Of a stretch of 64,000 nucleotides of DNA, positions 14,730 through 27,166 are shown piece by piece. The DNA comes from Selaginella tamariscina. Taxonomy: Eukaryota; Streptophyta; Lycopodiopsida; Selaginellales; Selaginellaceae. The position numbers and the translations under genes were made by a program. The stretch lies in the NCBI GenBank assembly GCA_003024785.1, contig PUQB01000923.1:1-64000 (forward strand), in the 5' to 3' direction. Under the pieces are notes generated by a model, which worked only from the letters and a program-made list of their open reading frames with translations, was not told the DNA's origin and searched no databases. The stretch's first letter is position 1, and each line of letters begins with the position of its first letter.

Positions 14730-17700
14730 CTAGCTGATAAAGGTCCCCTCTCTTTGATATTCCAAAGGCATATTCATCCTGAACAACATTCAGATTAAAT
14801 TAATAATATTGCCGTTTAATATATTAATTATTTTATATGAATATCTATATGTCTAGCACACGTACACATACACGCACACACATATACTACCTTCGCTCCT
14901 TGATCTGAGAGTAATCTATTTCTGCGTAGATAATGGCCTCCTCATGCTCAGTTGTGGCTAAAATCTCACCAAACTGCAAAATATACACATACTCACACAC
15001 ATGTATGTATGTGTATCTGCAATATATGCATATATACATACATACATACACGTGCATGCATGCGTGTGTGTGTGATGCGTATGTGCATATGCACATGAGA
15101 CTACGTACAGGCCCAACAACAGTAGAGTGTCCCCAAGCAATATATCCTGCACTTGTATCACGAGCAGGTGAACACGTGGATACAAACAACTGTAAAAAAA
15201 TATTTCATTATTATTATTATCAAAAATATGTAATTTACCTGATTATCCACGGCTCTGGAAAAGAGAAAAGAACCTTGTTAATTCAAAGTATAATACTAAT
15301 AAATCCAGATGCAAAGATATATAATGAGTACGAGATTCAGTACACACACACACGTGTGTGTGTGTGTGTGTGAGATGTGCAAACAATCCACGTGTCTCTG
15401 TATGTGTGTGTTACCTTGCTCTCTGGAGTAATTCCCAATGAGCTGGTCCAGTGGTCATGTTGAAAGCTCCTGGATAGCATACCATATGTACACCTAAATA
15501 GGAGATATATGCTTTAGTTTGAAACCCCTCTCTCTCTCTCTCTCTCTCCCACACACACACACACCTCGAGCTGCATATATCATAGCCATTTCTTGGAATC
15601 GTACGTCGTAGCATATCCCAATACCAATCCTTCCAACATCTAATAAATAATAAAATTAATTCAGTAAGAAAATACACATAAACACACACACACACACACA
15701 TATATAGACACACACACTTACCAGTATCAACAACAGTGTATGTATCACCAGGGGTTAATGTGTCCGACTCTTTGAACTTTATTTTACCAGGTATATCGAT
15801 GTCGAATAAATGAACCTGGTATTTTGAAAACTCAGTGTATTAAATTAATGATTATATTAGTATAATAATATTATTACTCAAGGTATGCCCCGCAACCTAA
15901 TATATCATATATTTTATAAATACATTCTACATTACAAAATTTGAAATAAAATACCCAAATTTAAATAAGTTTATTATACACTTTACATATACATGTGTAA
16001 ATTTATATACTATATACATCTACATATTATGTATTTCTACAATTTACTAAAATAAGAAATTGGTTATCTTTTACCTATTGTTTTGAATTAATTTAAATCA
16101 ATTTTGAAATTTCAAAATTTAAAATTACAGATTTTATACAATAAAAAATTTCTTAACAATATAATATACAAATTAAATAATAATAGTTTTTAGTGATAAA
16201 TATTTTAGATAATTCAATATATAATTTTAACTTAAGCATCTATGGTTATGGTTTGACTAACCTTTCTATGTTTTCCTATGAGAGCTCCATCCATTCCGTA
16301 TATGCAACATGTGTTGTAAAGATTATTGTTACTTTTCTCAGGTATTGATCCACCAACTATCGTAACCTGTTAAACTTTTAGAAAGCTTAATCTCTCTCAT
16401 ATGTACACATACCAAACTTAAACATCCATATTATTATATATAAATACACATATTTATGTATGTGTATGAATAAACTAAGATTAAGAATCTATAACTCAAC
16501 TTAATTAATGAATTATATTTAATTTTTTGTTTTACCTGTTTAGTTCTTGCAACATCCGATAGCATACTTGCTGAAGGAGATTCTCCGGCATCTATGTCTT
16601 CCGCATAATTTGGGAAACTAGCATTTGAATATGGACAATTCCACATCTCCTGTAAAACTTAAGTTACTTTTATTATTTACATTGAAAATCAAGCGTGTAT
16701 GTATGTGTCTATGTATATTATATGTATAGACACACACGTGCGTACACACAAACACGTGTATACATTCGTACAAATTTTAAGTAGTCAAGAAACCAAGACA
16801 TGTAGAATTAACATATTGAAGTATATATGGATATAATGCTATGTGGATGTGTGCACATACATACACACATTACATATGTAATATGTGCGTGAATTTAGTA
16901 TGGAAATACTCACAGGAAGAAGAATCAGTTTACTCCCTTGATCAGCTGCAGTCTCAATTGCATCCCGAGCATGCTTTATATTCTTTTCCTTATCCGCACA
17001 TACAGACAGTTGACACAATGCAAGCTTAAACTGCAAATTTAAATATAAGGTATGCATGAACATACACATATGTTTTGTAAGTATATGTGTGTGCTTAAGT
17101 ACATATATACAGTGAATTACAAAAAGAAATACCACTTATAATGTTTCATACTCTATTTGATACATATGCTCACATTCCCTTTAACAGCTCGTACAGGCTT
17201 CGTTTGACGTTTTCTCTTTCTAAAAATCATACATAGATATATCTACGCGTTATATATGCATCTCTATGTTAAATGTATGCACATAGTAAATTGTAGAAGA
17301 ACTTACTTGGGTCGAACCCAATGTTTCGGGATCAACGCACACACACATGATGCGTATATAAACAAATAACCCATGTACTGTGAGACACAACACATACACA
17401 CACAAATATACATACATATATTAGCTTTAGTCAATATAAACAGTAGAAATCCCTTTATAATGTTTTAATACCACACACACACACACTGAACTTGTGTACA
17501 TACAGAAAACCCAAAAGAAAATTAAATAGTGTGATCCATGCATACAAAATACAATTATATATTGAAGTGCTAAAATGTCATGGATTTATATATAAAATTA
17601 CAATTAAAAACATTAAACCCATTAACATCTAATACACATACACATATTGTATATGCATATATGTGTGTGTGTGATACCTTGGTAAGAAGGACTTCTGGAG

Positions 17701-17812
17701 GAGCCTCAGATGGGGGTTTTCTAGCGGTGGACATGATGGAGGATGCTCTAATTTTGGCACAATTTCTAACAAATGGAAGCCGCTGCGTCTGTAGCCAAGC
17801 ACTACTAATCAT
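14730..17812 (-). CDS. Omega-amidase (NIT2-like, nitrilase superfamily), 11 exons
   Basis: Exons, minus strand: 17812-17678, 17030-16914, 16649-16536, 16366-16262, 15815-15722, 15639-15565, 15493-15415, 15254-15239, 15189-15109, 14973-14891 and 14778-14730. All sites are GT/AG and the sum is 316 codons including the stop. The Glu-Lys-Cys triad is present: E in [12 protein letters not shown] (spanning the exon 2/3 junction), K in [15 protein letters not shown] and C in [32 protein letters not shown] and [19 protein letters not shown] are typical of plant omega-amidases, which hydrolyse alpha-ketoglutaramate and ketosuccinamate. The first 30 residues ([17 protein letters not shown]...) look like an organelle transit peptide before a second Met (MSTARK). 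Exon 8 is only 16 nt. The last exon appears to have gained two bases in a GA run: it ends REGTFIS-stop where the family has [11 protein letters not shown], which remains readable in the next frame. Only the tail is altered. Confidence 0.9.
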
Positions 17813-17829
17813 TGAACATCAAAACATTA

Positions 17830-18197
17830 ACCCTAAACGAGGTTAATTAACGTGGTTAATATCAATAATCAAATTTAAAATTCATTTGCGTTTTAATAGA
17901 ACAACCTCTGCTTGAGTTGTCTTTACCTGGTTACTAGTTTACATAAACATAATTGAAATGAGACATACAATAATAACACTGTTGTTATTAGATAATTCAT
18001 GATAAAATTTTATTTTAAATTATAAAACCCCCACAACATACAATAAATATAAAAAGAACAAGTGAAGTCGGGATAACCTCTCTATTCAATATACTAAAGT
18101 CAAGGTTTATATATATAAAAGAAAATATATATCCTTTATCATATTTAAATTTTTTTAAATCATATATAAATTGTCTTAATAAAAATATCTTTAATAA
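17830..18197. other. Intergenic, upstream of the omega-amidase gene
   Basis: AT-rich region that should contain the amidase promoter. I see no unambiguous TATA box or other site. Confidence 0.4.
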
Positions 18198-18744
18198 GGC
18201 CCACTTTCCACTAGCGGGTGGTTATTTGGCCGGTGGTAAATTAAAATAATGCTACGTCATTAATTATTACTACCACTGTGCTTTTCCACTAAAGTGGTTA
18301 ATTGAATTAAAAAATAAATTAGTAGTACATAATTTTTATTTAATCGATTATTATAAACATATATATATTACACATACATGTAAATGAGTGATATTTTGCT
18401 AAATTTCATGTTTACTTTTTATTTTAAAATTTTAATTTATTTGTTTTTCATTGATCTTTTTGAAATCTAAAAAAAGTAAAACCTAATTTTATTAATCTTG
18501 ATACACGTGTCATTCAATTACGCCCGGTAGCCATACAACCGGGCAAAATTGCCTGGTTATTAGGCTACCACCGAAAAAGCCATGTAGACGCCACATAGGT
18601 GCCACATAGGTGCCACATAGGTACCATGTAAATTATAAATTATAAATAACCAGCAAATGGAAAACTAAATCCATGGTAGAATAAATAATTTCTTTTATTT
18701 TGATTGGTTGAGGCAATTAACCACCCGCTAGTGGAAAGTGAGCC
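18198..18744. mobile_element. Tourist/Harbinger-like MITE
   Basis: The ends are inverted repeats of about 27 bp with one mismatch: GGCCCACTTTCCACTAGCGG on the left, and GGCTCACTTTCCACTAGCGG reading inward from the right. They are flanked by a 3-bp TAA duplication (18195-18197 and 18745-18747). A length of 547 bp, absence of coding capacity, a GGCC-type terminus and a 3-bp TWA target site fit the PIF/Harbinger-derived Tourist class. The interior holds a short tandem array of GCCACATAGGT (about 18590-18627). Confidence 0.85.
18590..18628. repeat. 11-bp tandem repeat inside the MITE
   Basis: The unit GCCACATAGGT (last copy GTACC variant) is repeated about three to four times. Confidence 0.8.
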
Positions 18745-20394
18745 TAACTTCTGAAATATTATATATACTTTAATTACTTTACCCTTCATAAGAAAATACT
18801 TTTCAATGAAAAATGCTGAAGTCCACATGCACATCTTTAATATGTATCAATTAAACTTTAATTGTAATAGAGAGGTTTCTCAAAGGCTCAACATTATATA
18901 CATGGTATATTTAAAGATTAATTTAATAAAGAACTTTATAAAAACTAAACATGACATAATAAATAACTTTGCATATATTGAATTAAATTTTATTATATAT
19001 TCAATTAGTAAAAAGATCATTATAAATTATTTAATGTTGGCTAATTTCTAACATATGTTATATATACTAAGATAACTTATGTATTTATCATAATTACATT
19101 ACATTACTGCGTTCCATGCAGAAAAAAATACAGTATTAAGAACTTCATAATACTAGTTCTTAGGCCTTTTTTAAATAAATTCTAACATCATATAAAAATT
19201 TGATCCATGCACTTATAACTCTCTTCCTTTTATACTGAATATTCTTTAAACAAACTAGTATTTATATTTTAATTTTAAAAATATTATTTTTAAGCATGAA
19301 TTTTAAAATTATTCAATTATAAAGAAAACATGTTATGATTAAGAGAAAGAATAACATTTTAGTTTACCATTTAATTCTTATTGAATATAGATTTTCCTCT
19401 GTAAAATAGCTTTTCCACAAAAAAATTACAAATTTATCTCTAAAGTTTACTAAATTTCCCTAAAAGTTTCATATGTACATATTCAGCTAAGTGAAGTTAT
19501 AATTTATTCTTAAATGCCCTTTAACATTGGAACTTGATCTTTAAAGGTATTAAAAAGGTTTAAATAATTATATTTTAGAATATACTAAAAGATTCTACAA
19601 GTAAAATATATTAAAATAAAAAAAAATTTAATATTTAAAACCTTACATGTATTATAATATAATCTCATGGCAAAATACAAGGAGTTTGATGTTTAAAGAT
19701 CTTAATAAAAATGCTTAAACCACCAAATATATTAGAATAAAAATATTATAAGATTTGAAAGTATTCTAATATTATTACCTTCATAAATACATTAAATGTA
19801 TTATACTTAACTATAAACATTATATAGTGTAATATATAGATAACTGATTTATAATGATTTTCTAATTATAATTTTGTTTCCAGTAATTCAATATATAAAT
19901 TTAAAATTAATTTTCAGTCTAATAATTAATTTGCTAATTATTATTTGCATTTTTTAAAATATTTTAATACATTTATTTTTCTTTACACATTTATTTTACA
20001 TTTATTTATTTTACTTTATACATTTATTTTATATATAATTAATATTCTTATACATTTAAATATATAAATTTGTACTTATAATTAAAATTTTAAGAAAATA
20101 GCAAATTTAATTAATTTATATAAACTTATAAAATTATGTTATTTAAGTTGTTTAAGAAAAAAAATTGATCCAGCACATCTTATATATTTCCTAAAGGAAT
20201 AATACACATTGAATGCACTAGCATGAATCACACGTGTATCTACCCAATTCATTGTGTTATGAAGAGAGAAGAATATAACGTGGGTTGTTTTAACATCTGT
20301 GATCAATCTAACCGCTGGAAACCTTTGACTATGTTTAGACATGCACATGACAAATTAAGAGTATAAAAACTAATGAAATAGGTTTTCCACAATG

Positions 20395-20850
20395 TACATG
20401 CTGGAGCAAAGACAGTGGTGGTATTCCTCAATGCAACCATTGTCGGATGCTGAACGTTCAGAGGATTTGGAGTATGAGTCCATAGCATCAGAGGAGGATT
20501 TGGTGCATGAGTCCATAGTGTCAAAGGATGCTAAACATTTGCAAGATTCAGATTACAAGTCCTAGAGGATGTTGAACATTTGGAGGATTCGGAGGAAGAG
20601 TCTAGAGTGTCAAAAGAGGAGTCCAGATGTAGAAATCAAGATATCTGCATGTGGATCCCATCATCTTGGGTCACATAGGACTGGACCCCTTTGAATTCTT
20701 GGAGCCGCCTGCGAAAATCAGGAGATGCGTGTATGATGGGTGTGTTGCTATGTGTGATTTGCATGCTGCTGTGCTGAACATGGAGAAAGTAGAAGACAAT
20801 ATCAGGGAGACTGAGGGAAAAAGGGGTGGCAAGCGGACTTGAGAGGATCC
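20395..20850 (+). pseudogene. Acidic-protein gene copy, unit A (decayed)
   Basis: The 20651-20842 frame reads HIGLDPFEFLEPPAKIRRC, YDGCVAMCDLHAAVLNMEKV and then RGGKRT, corresponding to the C-terminal half of the better copy at 22422-23069. It keeps only one heptad of the VLNM-type helix where copy B has three. The acidic N-terminal half is recognisable but out of frame, and a stop replaces the end of the exon. The upstream GAGTATAAAAACTAATGAAA TATA region is conserved, but the G-box next to it is lost. Confidence 0.6.
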
Positions 20851-21164
20851 AAAGGTAAAAACTCTAATTGATTTTAATTTATGTGATGATTTTGATTCTT
20901 TTGTTAGATTTCTACATGAGTAACGACATAAGTGGAAAAATATTTTTTTAAATCTTGTTTATTCTGTGGATTTATTTCATTTAATTCAAATCATTTAAAC
21001 TTTTTATTCCATAATCGTCGTGTAATTAGGCATGAGGGTAAAGAGATTTTCCTTGTTTATTCATGTTGTAATTAAAACATGGTTAAATTGTTATCTACAA
21101 GAGATTTCCAAAAAGAGAATGAATTGTTATAATGTAAAAATTAAACCCTAGGAATCAGGGAAAT

Positions 21165-21415
21165 AGTTGAAGTTTTGTACAGATCATTGGACAAGAGTGA
21201 TAATTACACCCGCAACCTCTATGCTAAGTGCGTCTTGTACATGTACATGGATGGTGTTCAATTTGGTATTCCCTCATGCATACACGGGTCTTATTGTTTG
21301 AGATGAAATTGTTGCAGTCGAAATTGTGAGAAGCCTTATAGATGAAACGAGACGATCACTCTAAGTGCCAATTATTGTGACTTGACAGTGAATACACAAT
21401 TAGCTGTTACTGTAA
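21165..21415 (+). pseudogene. VPS34: VPS34 (class III PI3-kinase) 5' exon fragments, unit A
   Basis: One block reads EVLYRSLDKSDNYTRNLYAK followed by CVLYMYMDGVQFGIPS. After an intron-like gap, a block with CEKPYR...ITLSANYCDLT and NTQLAVT ends at a GTAAGT donor. Together they match the N-terminal C2 domain of plant VPS34 (YxECALYIDGAPFGLPxRT, then CWNELITLSTKYRDLTxxSQLAITV). The kinase makes PI3P on endosomal and autophagic membranes. Only a small part of the C2 domain is present, with stops, so this copy is dead. Confidence 0.65.
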
Positions 21416-22359
21416 GTGGGTTTTTGTTTATATAATAAGTATATGAATATGTATATGTAGTGTTTAATCCATGATATATATATATGTATATTGTGCATGT
21501 GTGTGCATGACTGTTGTAGTAGATACTAAATAACTAACACCAACATATACAAATACACATAAGTATACAGAAAATTCACATTGATAGTTACAAATATATA
21601 ATATTTTGATCTGACTTATATGTTTGTGTGTGTGTGTATGAGAGCGTACATAAAAGTATGAACAGCATATATTGCAAAAAAAATATTTTAATATTTAAAA
21701 CTTTACATGTATTATCATATAATTTCATGGCAAAATACAAGAAGTTTGATGTCTTAATATAATTATATCTTCAAATATACTAAGCCAAACATATTAGAAT
21801 CAAAAATATTATAGTATCTGAAAATATTTTAGTATAATTTACTTTTATAAATACATTAAATGCATTATACTTAACTATTGTAACATACAAATACTGATTT
21901 TATTAAGAATTTCTAATTATAATTTTGGTTTACAATATTTCAATATATAAGTACAAAATAAGGTTCAACCTAATAATTAATTTGTTAATTATTAATTGCA
22001 TTTTAAAAATATTTTTCATACATTTATTTTACTTTTGTTATATATTTTTTATATATTTTATATATATTTTATATTTAAATATATAAATTTGTAGTTATAA
22101 TTAAAACTTTAAGAAGATTAATAAATTTAATTAATTCATAACAACTTGTAAAATTATGTTATTTAAGCTGTTTAAAATAAAAAAATTGATCCACCACATT
22201 TTATATATTTCTTATGGAATAATGCACATTGAATGCACTAGCATGAATCACACGTGTATCTACGTGCATAGAGAAATGTGAAGAGAGAAGGATCTAACGT
22301 GGTTGTTTTAACAGGTGTGATCAATCTAACGGCTGGAAACTTATGACTATGTTTAGACA

Positions 22360-22390
22360 TGCACGTGGCACGTTAAGAGTATAAAAACTA
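22360..22390 (+). promoter_or_regulatory. Conserved TATA box with adjacent G-box/ABRE-type CACGTGGC
   Basis: GCACGTGGCACGTTAAGAG is followed by TATAAAAA (22380-22387), about 35-40 bp before the possible start codons. The same arrangement is preserved in unit D at 54543-54570, and the TATA box alone in unit A. CACGTGGC is the core bound by plant bZIP/ABF factors; function here is inferred. Confidence 0.5.
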
Positions 22391-22421
22391 ATGAAATGTG
22401 TAGGTTTTCTCATTAGGTTCA

Positions 22422-23069
22422 ATGTACACGCGGGAGCAAAGACAGTGGTGGTACCCCTCAACGCAGCAGCCATTGTCAAATGTTGAAGAACGTTCGGAGG
22501 ATTCCAAGGATGAATCCATAGCGTCGAAGGAGGATTCAAAGCACAGGTACGAGTCCACAGAGTCGGAGGAGGAGTCCATAGCGTCCGAAGAGGAGTCCGC
22601 AGAGTCGGAGGAGGATTCAGAGCACGAGATCATAGTGTTGGAGGAGGATTCAGAAAATTCCGAGTCCATAGTGTCAGAGGATGCTGAACGTTCGGAGGAT
22701 TCAGAGGCGGAGTCCGGATGTACGGAGGACCATGAGTCCTCGCCAAAGTGCTTGTGCCCTAATTGGGTCCCAGGAAGAAATCAGGATCATCCCCATGTGG
22801 ATCCTATCGTCTGGGGTCACTTGGAGCCCCCTGCGAGAAAGAGGGACCCCTCTGAGCTTTCGGGTGAATTCTCGGAGCCGCCTGCGAAAATCAAGAGATG
22901 CACGTATGATGGGCGTGTTGCTGTGCGTGATTTGCGTGATGCTGTGCTGGATTTGCGTGCTGCTGTGCTAAATTTGTGTGATGCTGTGCTGAACATGGAG
23001 AAAGTAGAAGACGATATCATAGAGACTAAGGGAAAAAAGGGTGGCAAGCGGACTCGAGAGGATCCAAAG
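22422..23069 (+). CDS. Acidic coiled-coil protein, first exon (unknown function)
   Basis: An open 216-codon frame ends exactly at a donor (GATCCAAAG then GTAAAA at 23070). Residues about 20-100 are an acidic, serine-rich low-complexity region built from ESEEES/EEDSE repeats. Next come a Cys pair (KCLCPNW), VDPIVWGHLEPPARKR, GEFSEPPAKIKRCTYDGRVA, three consecutive heptads (RDAVLDL, RAAVLNL, CDAVLNM) and a basic tail (KGKKGGKRTRED). The layout suggests a small nuclear protein with a short coiled coil. The family also occurs, decayed, at 2.8, 6.3, 20.4, 50.7 and 54.6 kb. In the 2.8-kb copy it is joined to a Dof-like finger. An alternative start at 22391 (MKCVGFLIRF) runs in another frame and is soon closed. 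No second exon could be assigned; the next recognisable coding DNA is VPS34-like. Confidence 0.45.
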
Positions 23070-23454
23070 GTAAAAACTCTAATTGTTTTATTTTATGTGA
23101 TGATTTTGATTCTTTTGTTAGATTTCTATGTGAGTAACGGCGTAAGGGGAATTTTTTTTTTTTTATCTTGTTTATTCTGCGGATTTATCTCATTTAATTT
23201 CATTCATTTAAACTTCCTACTGCATAATCATCGTGTAATTAAAACGTGTTAAAGAGAAATCTATTATGAATTGTTATTTGTACAAACGTGTCTTCATATT
23301 GCAAATTATGTGAAGAAGGACATAAGGCTAAAGAGATTTCCCTTGTTTCTTATGTTGTTTATATCTTGTAATTATAACATGGTTAAAAGAATTGAATATG
23401 AATTGTTATTTGCAAAAGATTTCAAAAAGAAAAGAAATTGTTATACTGTAGAAA

Positions 23455-24600
23455 TTTCCGTTCTTCCTCTCCTCGAACATCAATCTGCCTGTGGCATTCC
23501 ATATAGAGTATTTACATTCTAAAGTTTTTGTACAAATCGTTGGACGAGAGTGATAATTACACCCCAAACCTCTATGCTGAGTGATGGTGTTCAATTTGGT
23601 ATTCTCTCCAGAACAAGGTATTTTTGTATATACTTGCACTATAGATGTTAAAATACACACACACACACACACACACACACAACACACACATAATATGTTT
23701 ATGAATGCATACATGAGACTTATTGTTTGAGTTGAAACTATTGAAGTTCGATTTGGGAGAAGCCTTATAGCTGGAATGAGATGATCACTCTAAGTACAAT
23801 AAGCTTTTACTGTAAGTGGGTTTTTATTTTAATAAGTATATGGAAATGTATGATATTATATATGTATATTGTGCGTGTGTTGTCGTAGATATTAAATAAT
23901 TAACAAGCATAGACACCTACAAATACACATTGGTATACAAAAAATTCACATTGATAAAAATTATGATATATATATATAATCTGACTTATATGTGTGTGTG
24001 TGTGTGCAAGAAAGAGAGAGAGAGTACGTACATAAAAGTATAAACACCAAGATAGAATTAGATAATTACTATACTTAATTTGAAAGTGATATCTCATGTA
24101 TCTTTTTAAGTTTTTACTTACATATAATAGAGAATTGAACTAATGAGATATACACTTACATGGATGTATGCATTAGCAAATTTTCATTAACATTATATCT
24201 CCCATATATGCTAGATGAGTCTTTGTGTGTTGTGCGTGTGTGTGTGAGACACATACACATACTTTCACAAGTATAATGAATATTTGAAAGTTGTAGCTTT
24301 GTATATATATTACTACTGAGTACCATATGAGGAAAACACACACAAACGGTGTATACATCATACATATACATGATTGGTTTGTGTAATGACATGTTTGACT
24401 ACATGTCTAGGACACATTTTTTTCATTGCATGAAGTAGCAGTTGTTCAACAGCAAGAAACAACTCAAAATTGGGAAGCAAAAACTTCTTTCCTTTGTAGC
24501 GTTTCGATCGACACAGAATGTGGCTCAAAGTATATACAAACCTTTGGGTCATTCGCTTCAACGAAGTAATAGTAATAGTTAACACCACATGCGTGTGGTA
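23455..24600 (+). pseudogene. VPS34: VPS34 5' fragments, unit B
   Basis: At 23455-23530 the DNA reads FPFFLSSNINLPVAFHIEYL, matching the extreme N terminus of plant VPS34 (FRFFLSCDINxPVTFRIE). This copy lacks the ATG segment that unit D still has. Broken blocks follow: the LYAE/DGVQFGI region (to about 23620), a partial second exon (about 23750-23810) and a truncated third exon (about 24430-24500) with traces of FNSKK...LKxGKQKL. The remaining kinase is absent. Confidence 0.6.
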
Positions 24601-24704
24601 GATATACTAAATTTGTTTATATGTTCGTGGGTGCCCATGTGTGCAGATATATACTGACTTGTGTTCATTGATATCTCATAATCTTTTTTATATGTGTGCA
24701 CATG

Positions 24705-24768
24705 TCCTAAACCCTAAACCATAGACCTTAACTCCTACACCTTAAACCCTAAACCCTTAACCCTTCTT
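24705..24768 (+). repeat. Degenerate interstitial telomere-type repeats
   Basis: Several CCCTAAA-like heptamers (plant telomere, TTTAGGG on the other strand) with substitutions. The same patch recurs in unit C (about 53083-53130) and unit D (about 56949-57007). Confidence 0.8.
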
Positions 24769-24927
24769 TTTTTTATATTCAATATATTAATAATTTATAA
24801 AATCATTTCTTAATAAAGTAAAAATATATATATATTATCTAAGAGCAACTTTTGAATTTCAAAATGCCAACACAACATGGCTCTTGTTTAAGTTAGCTCC
24901 GTATGATATGTAAAAGTGCTAATGTTT

Positions 24928-24975
<48 letters not shown>

Positions 24976-25337
24976 TGCATATGTGTATGTATAGGTTACA
25001 CACACACATATATGTATGCATGTGTGAATACATTCATGTCACATTCATATGTATACTTGTGCATCTATATTATATAAGATTTGTGTTTGTTTGTAGATAA
25101 ACACTATAGTTTTTCTAAAGACACTATGTGCTTTTTTATATTTATTCCCATGCTGTTCTTCATCTCTTTGTCAACCATGAACCCTTTAGTTTTATATAAT
25201 TATGAAACTAACCTTTTAGTTTTTTATAACTCTTAAATTGGCCTTGAGTCGTTAATAAACTTAACAATACAAACATACACCCACACACACAGTTTGATAA
25301 TTATATAAAACTAAGTGTTAATTTAATAATTATATAT

Positions 25338-26686
25338 GAGAGGCATTGTCAGCAACCTGCACAAAAAACAGATGGCCCTGTTGAGAGTTCAGGTTCAGTG
25401 GAGGGATCTAGCTCAAATAGTGTACATGTGTCCTCAACATCAAATAAGCTTCCTCGTCATTTGCTTTTACAGATGGATAATTGTGCAGGCGAGAACAAAA
25501 ATAGGTAAATCATTTTACTTAAGGGTTTCTCAAGCTCATACTTACTTTTATTTTCTAGATATGTGCTAGCATACTTGTCAATGCTTGTTGCCAAAGGTGT
25601 GTTTGAAACAATCACGCTCAGTTTCCTTATGGTTGGTCACACTCATGAAGATATTGATGCGTTCTTCAGCAAGGTCTCCAACTCTACAAAAAGGACAAGT
25701 GCACTTACCTTACCGCATATGATGAATCTTTTTGAAAATTGCATCTCCAAAAAAAGTTGTGCTTTGCTTGTGACTGAGGTGCCAGACTTCAAAAAATTTC
25801 TCAAGGAGTATATAAAAGAAGGGAGTGATTCTTTAGTTGGTCACCTTGTGCCGCTACAATTTTTTTCTCCATACGAGATGGTATACCTATTATGCAGTAC
25901 AAGTTACGGCCATCAGAGCAGGAGTGGTTACCGAAAGAGGGCTTAATGCTCTTCAAAAGTGGAGAGGATGGAAAGCCACTTCTCCCAGAAGGACAACCAG
26001 ACCCTATTCCATTGAGTGCCCAGCTCAAGGAACAAGAGGTTATTATTGATGGCATCAAAAAATATGTGGCATGGGTTCAAAAATCGATGCCAAAGAATTC
26101 TGATAAGGCAACTGGTTACTCAGAACTATATAAGCATGTGGTCAACTATTGGGAGACTGTTGTTCGAGAGTTGGAAGGGCCTACTGTCACAAGTACAGAA
26201 TTGCAACACCCTTTCTGGCCTAAAACAAGGTGGCGAGAGGAGATTGAAATGACATCACTGAGCATAGACGACATAGAAGCCAGTAGTGATGTGGAAGTGC
26301 AAACCCCACACTTTGTTGGACAAAGGAACCAAAAACCTAAAGCATACTTTGATTGCTGCAAGGATCTTCAAAAACTAATGATGGTTCTCATTACTCCAGA
26401 TGCGTCATATAATCAGCCTATTTGGATGGGTCAAATTATCGACACACCTGAAGTAATCACAAAAAATAGTATTGTTAAGGTTGCATGGTTCAAACCACAA
26501 AAAAGGCGACACGAGAAGGAGAGCGAAAGATATAATGGATGCCTAGAGAAAACATGGTCTCCCAATCAAAAAGACCCAGCATGTTTTATAAATGTTAAAT
26601 CCATTCGATATGGGTGGATGTCAAGAAGCGTTGATAAAGTCACGATTAACAAAACTGCAAGGGAATGTATGTTTTCTGAAGCTTAA
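25338..26686 (+). CDS. DUF7869-type candidate transposase, C-terminal half
   Basis: The first exon fragment (25338-25504) reads ...LPRHLLLQMDNCAGENKNR, and a 54-bp GT/AG intron (25505-25558) leads to YVLAYLSMLVAKGVFETITL and then FLMVGHTHEDIDAFFSKVS. Asp in MDNC..ENKN and the HTHEDID box are the signature residues of DUF7869. With IHDKMDHSKT in the N-terminal half they resemble the D, D and E/D positions of an RNase H-fold transposase. The frame changes once in a T run near 25860. After that a 264-residue frame (from 25892, MQYKLRPSEQEWLPKEG) continues to the stop at 26686. The N-terminal half is at 28935-30711 on the opposite strand; the two halves were separated by inversion and their cut edges agree in frame (ATW-E / RHCQQ). 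Biochemical function is inferred, since DUF7869 is uncharacterised. Confidence 0.75.
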
Positions 26687-27166
26687 AGCAATTACAAAAT
26701 TATAAAATATCATATATTTAATATTCATAATTATTATAAACTCTTTAATAATAGTACCAAATTGTATACTTAACTATATAAATTTAAAAAATGATATGGA
26801 AGATTGACTATATTATTATAGGATTTTATATATATATTATTACTACTACAAATTTTTAATTAATAATGTTATATTTAAATATTAATATTTTAATAACAAC
26901 ATCAATATTTATATAATGTACCTCTTATGCTCTTCCTTAATTGTTATATTAGGCAATATATTATATAATTTAATACATTCTACTTTTATAATGTTATTAA
27001 TTTTTGTTCAATGAATGCTATAATTTATTAAAGGGTAGAATACAAAATAGAATATTCTAAAGAATATTCTCTTTTCAAATATATATTCTAAAGAATATTC
27101 CTTTAATATTAGAAAATGCTAATTAAATAGCTAAAATTGCTAATTATTAGGAAATGGGACTATAGC

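Larger units (their letters stand above)
19200..21660 (+). repeat. Duplicated unit A (acidic gene copy plus VPS34 fragments)
   Basis: The unit starts with an AT-rich leader containing ATACTAAAAGATTCTACAAG and CATGGCAAAATACAAG, runs through an acidic-gene copy (20.4-20.9 kb) and ends with VPS34 exon fragments (21.17-21.42 kb). Units B, C and D have the same order and orientation. A is clearly more diverged than B and D are from each other. Confidence 0.75.
21660..25337 (+). repeat. Duplicated unit B
   Basis: Nearly collinear with unit D (53.9-57.57 kb) over more than 3 kb with few differences, so the duplication is recent. It contains the best acidic-protein gene copy, VPS34 fragments, a telomere-like patch (24.7 kb) and a CA/GT microsatellite (24.93-24.97 kb). 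It stops abruptly at about 25337, the left breakpoint of the inversion. Confidence 0.85.

Noticed and set aside
17171-17216. Possible extra exon ([13 protein letters not shown]) between omega-amidase exons 1 and 2
   Set aside because: Its length breaks the phase, and joining exon 1 (LLTK) directly to FKLALCQLS gives the normal family sequence.
22817-23047. Minus-strand serine-rich frame (also 54995-55225)
   Set aside because: Complement of the acidic-protein exon; the duplicate frame merely follows the duplicated DNA.
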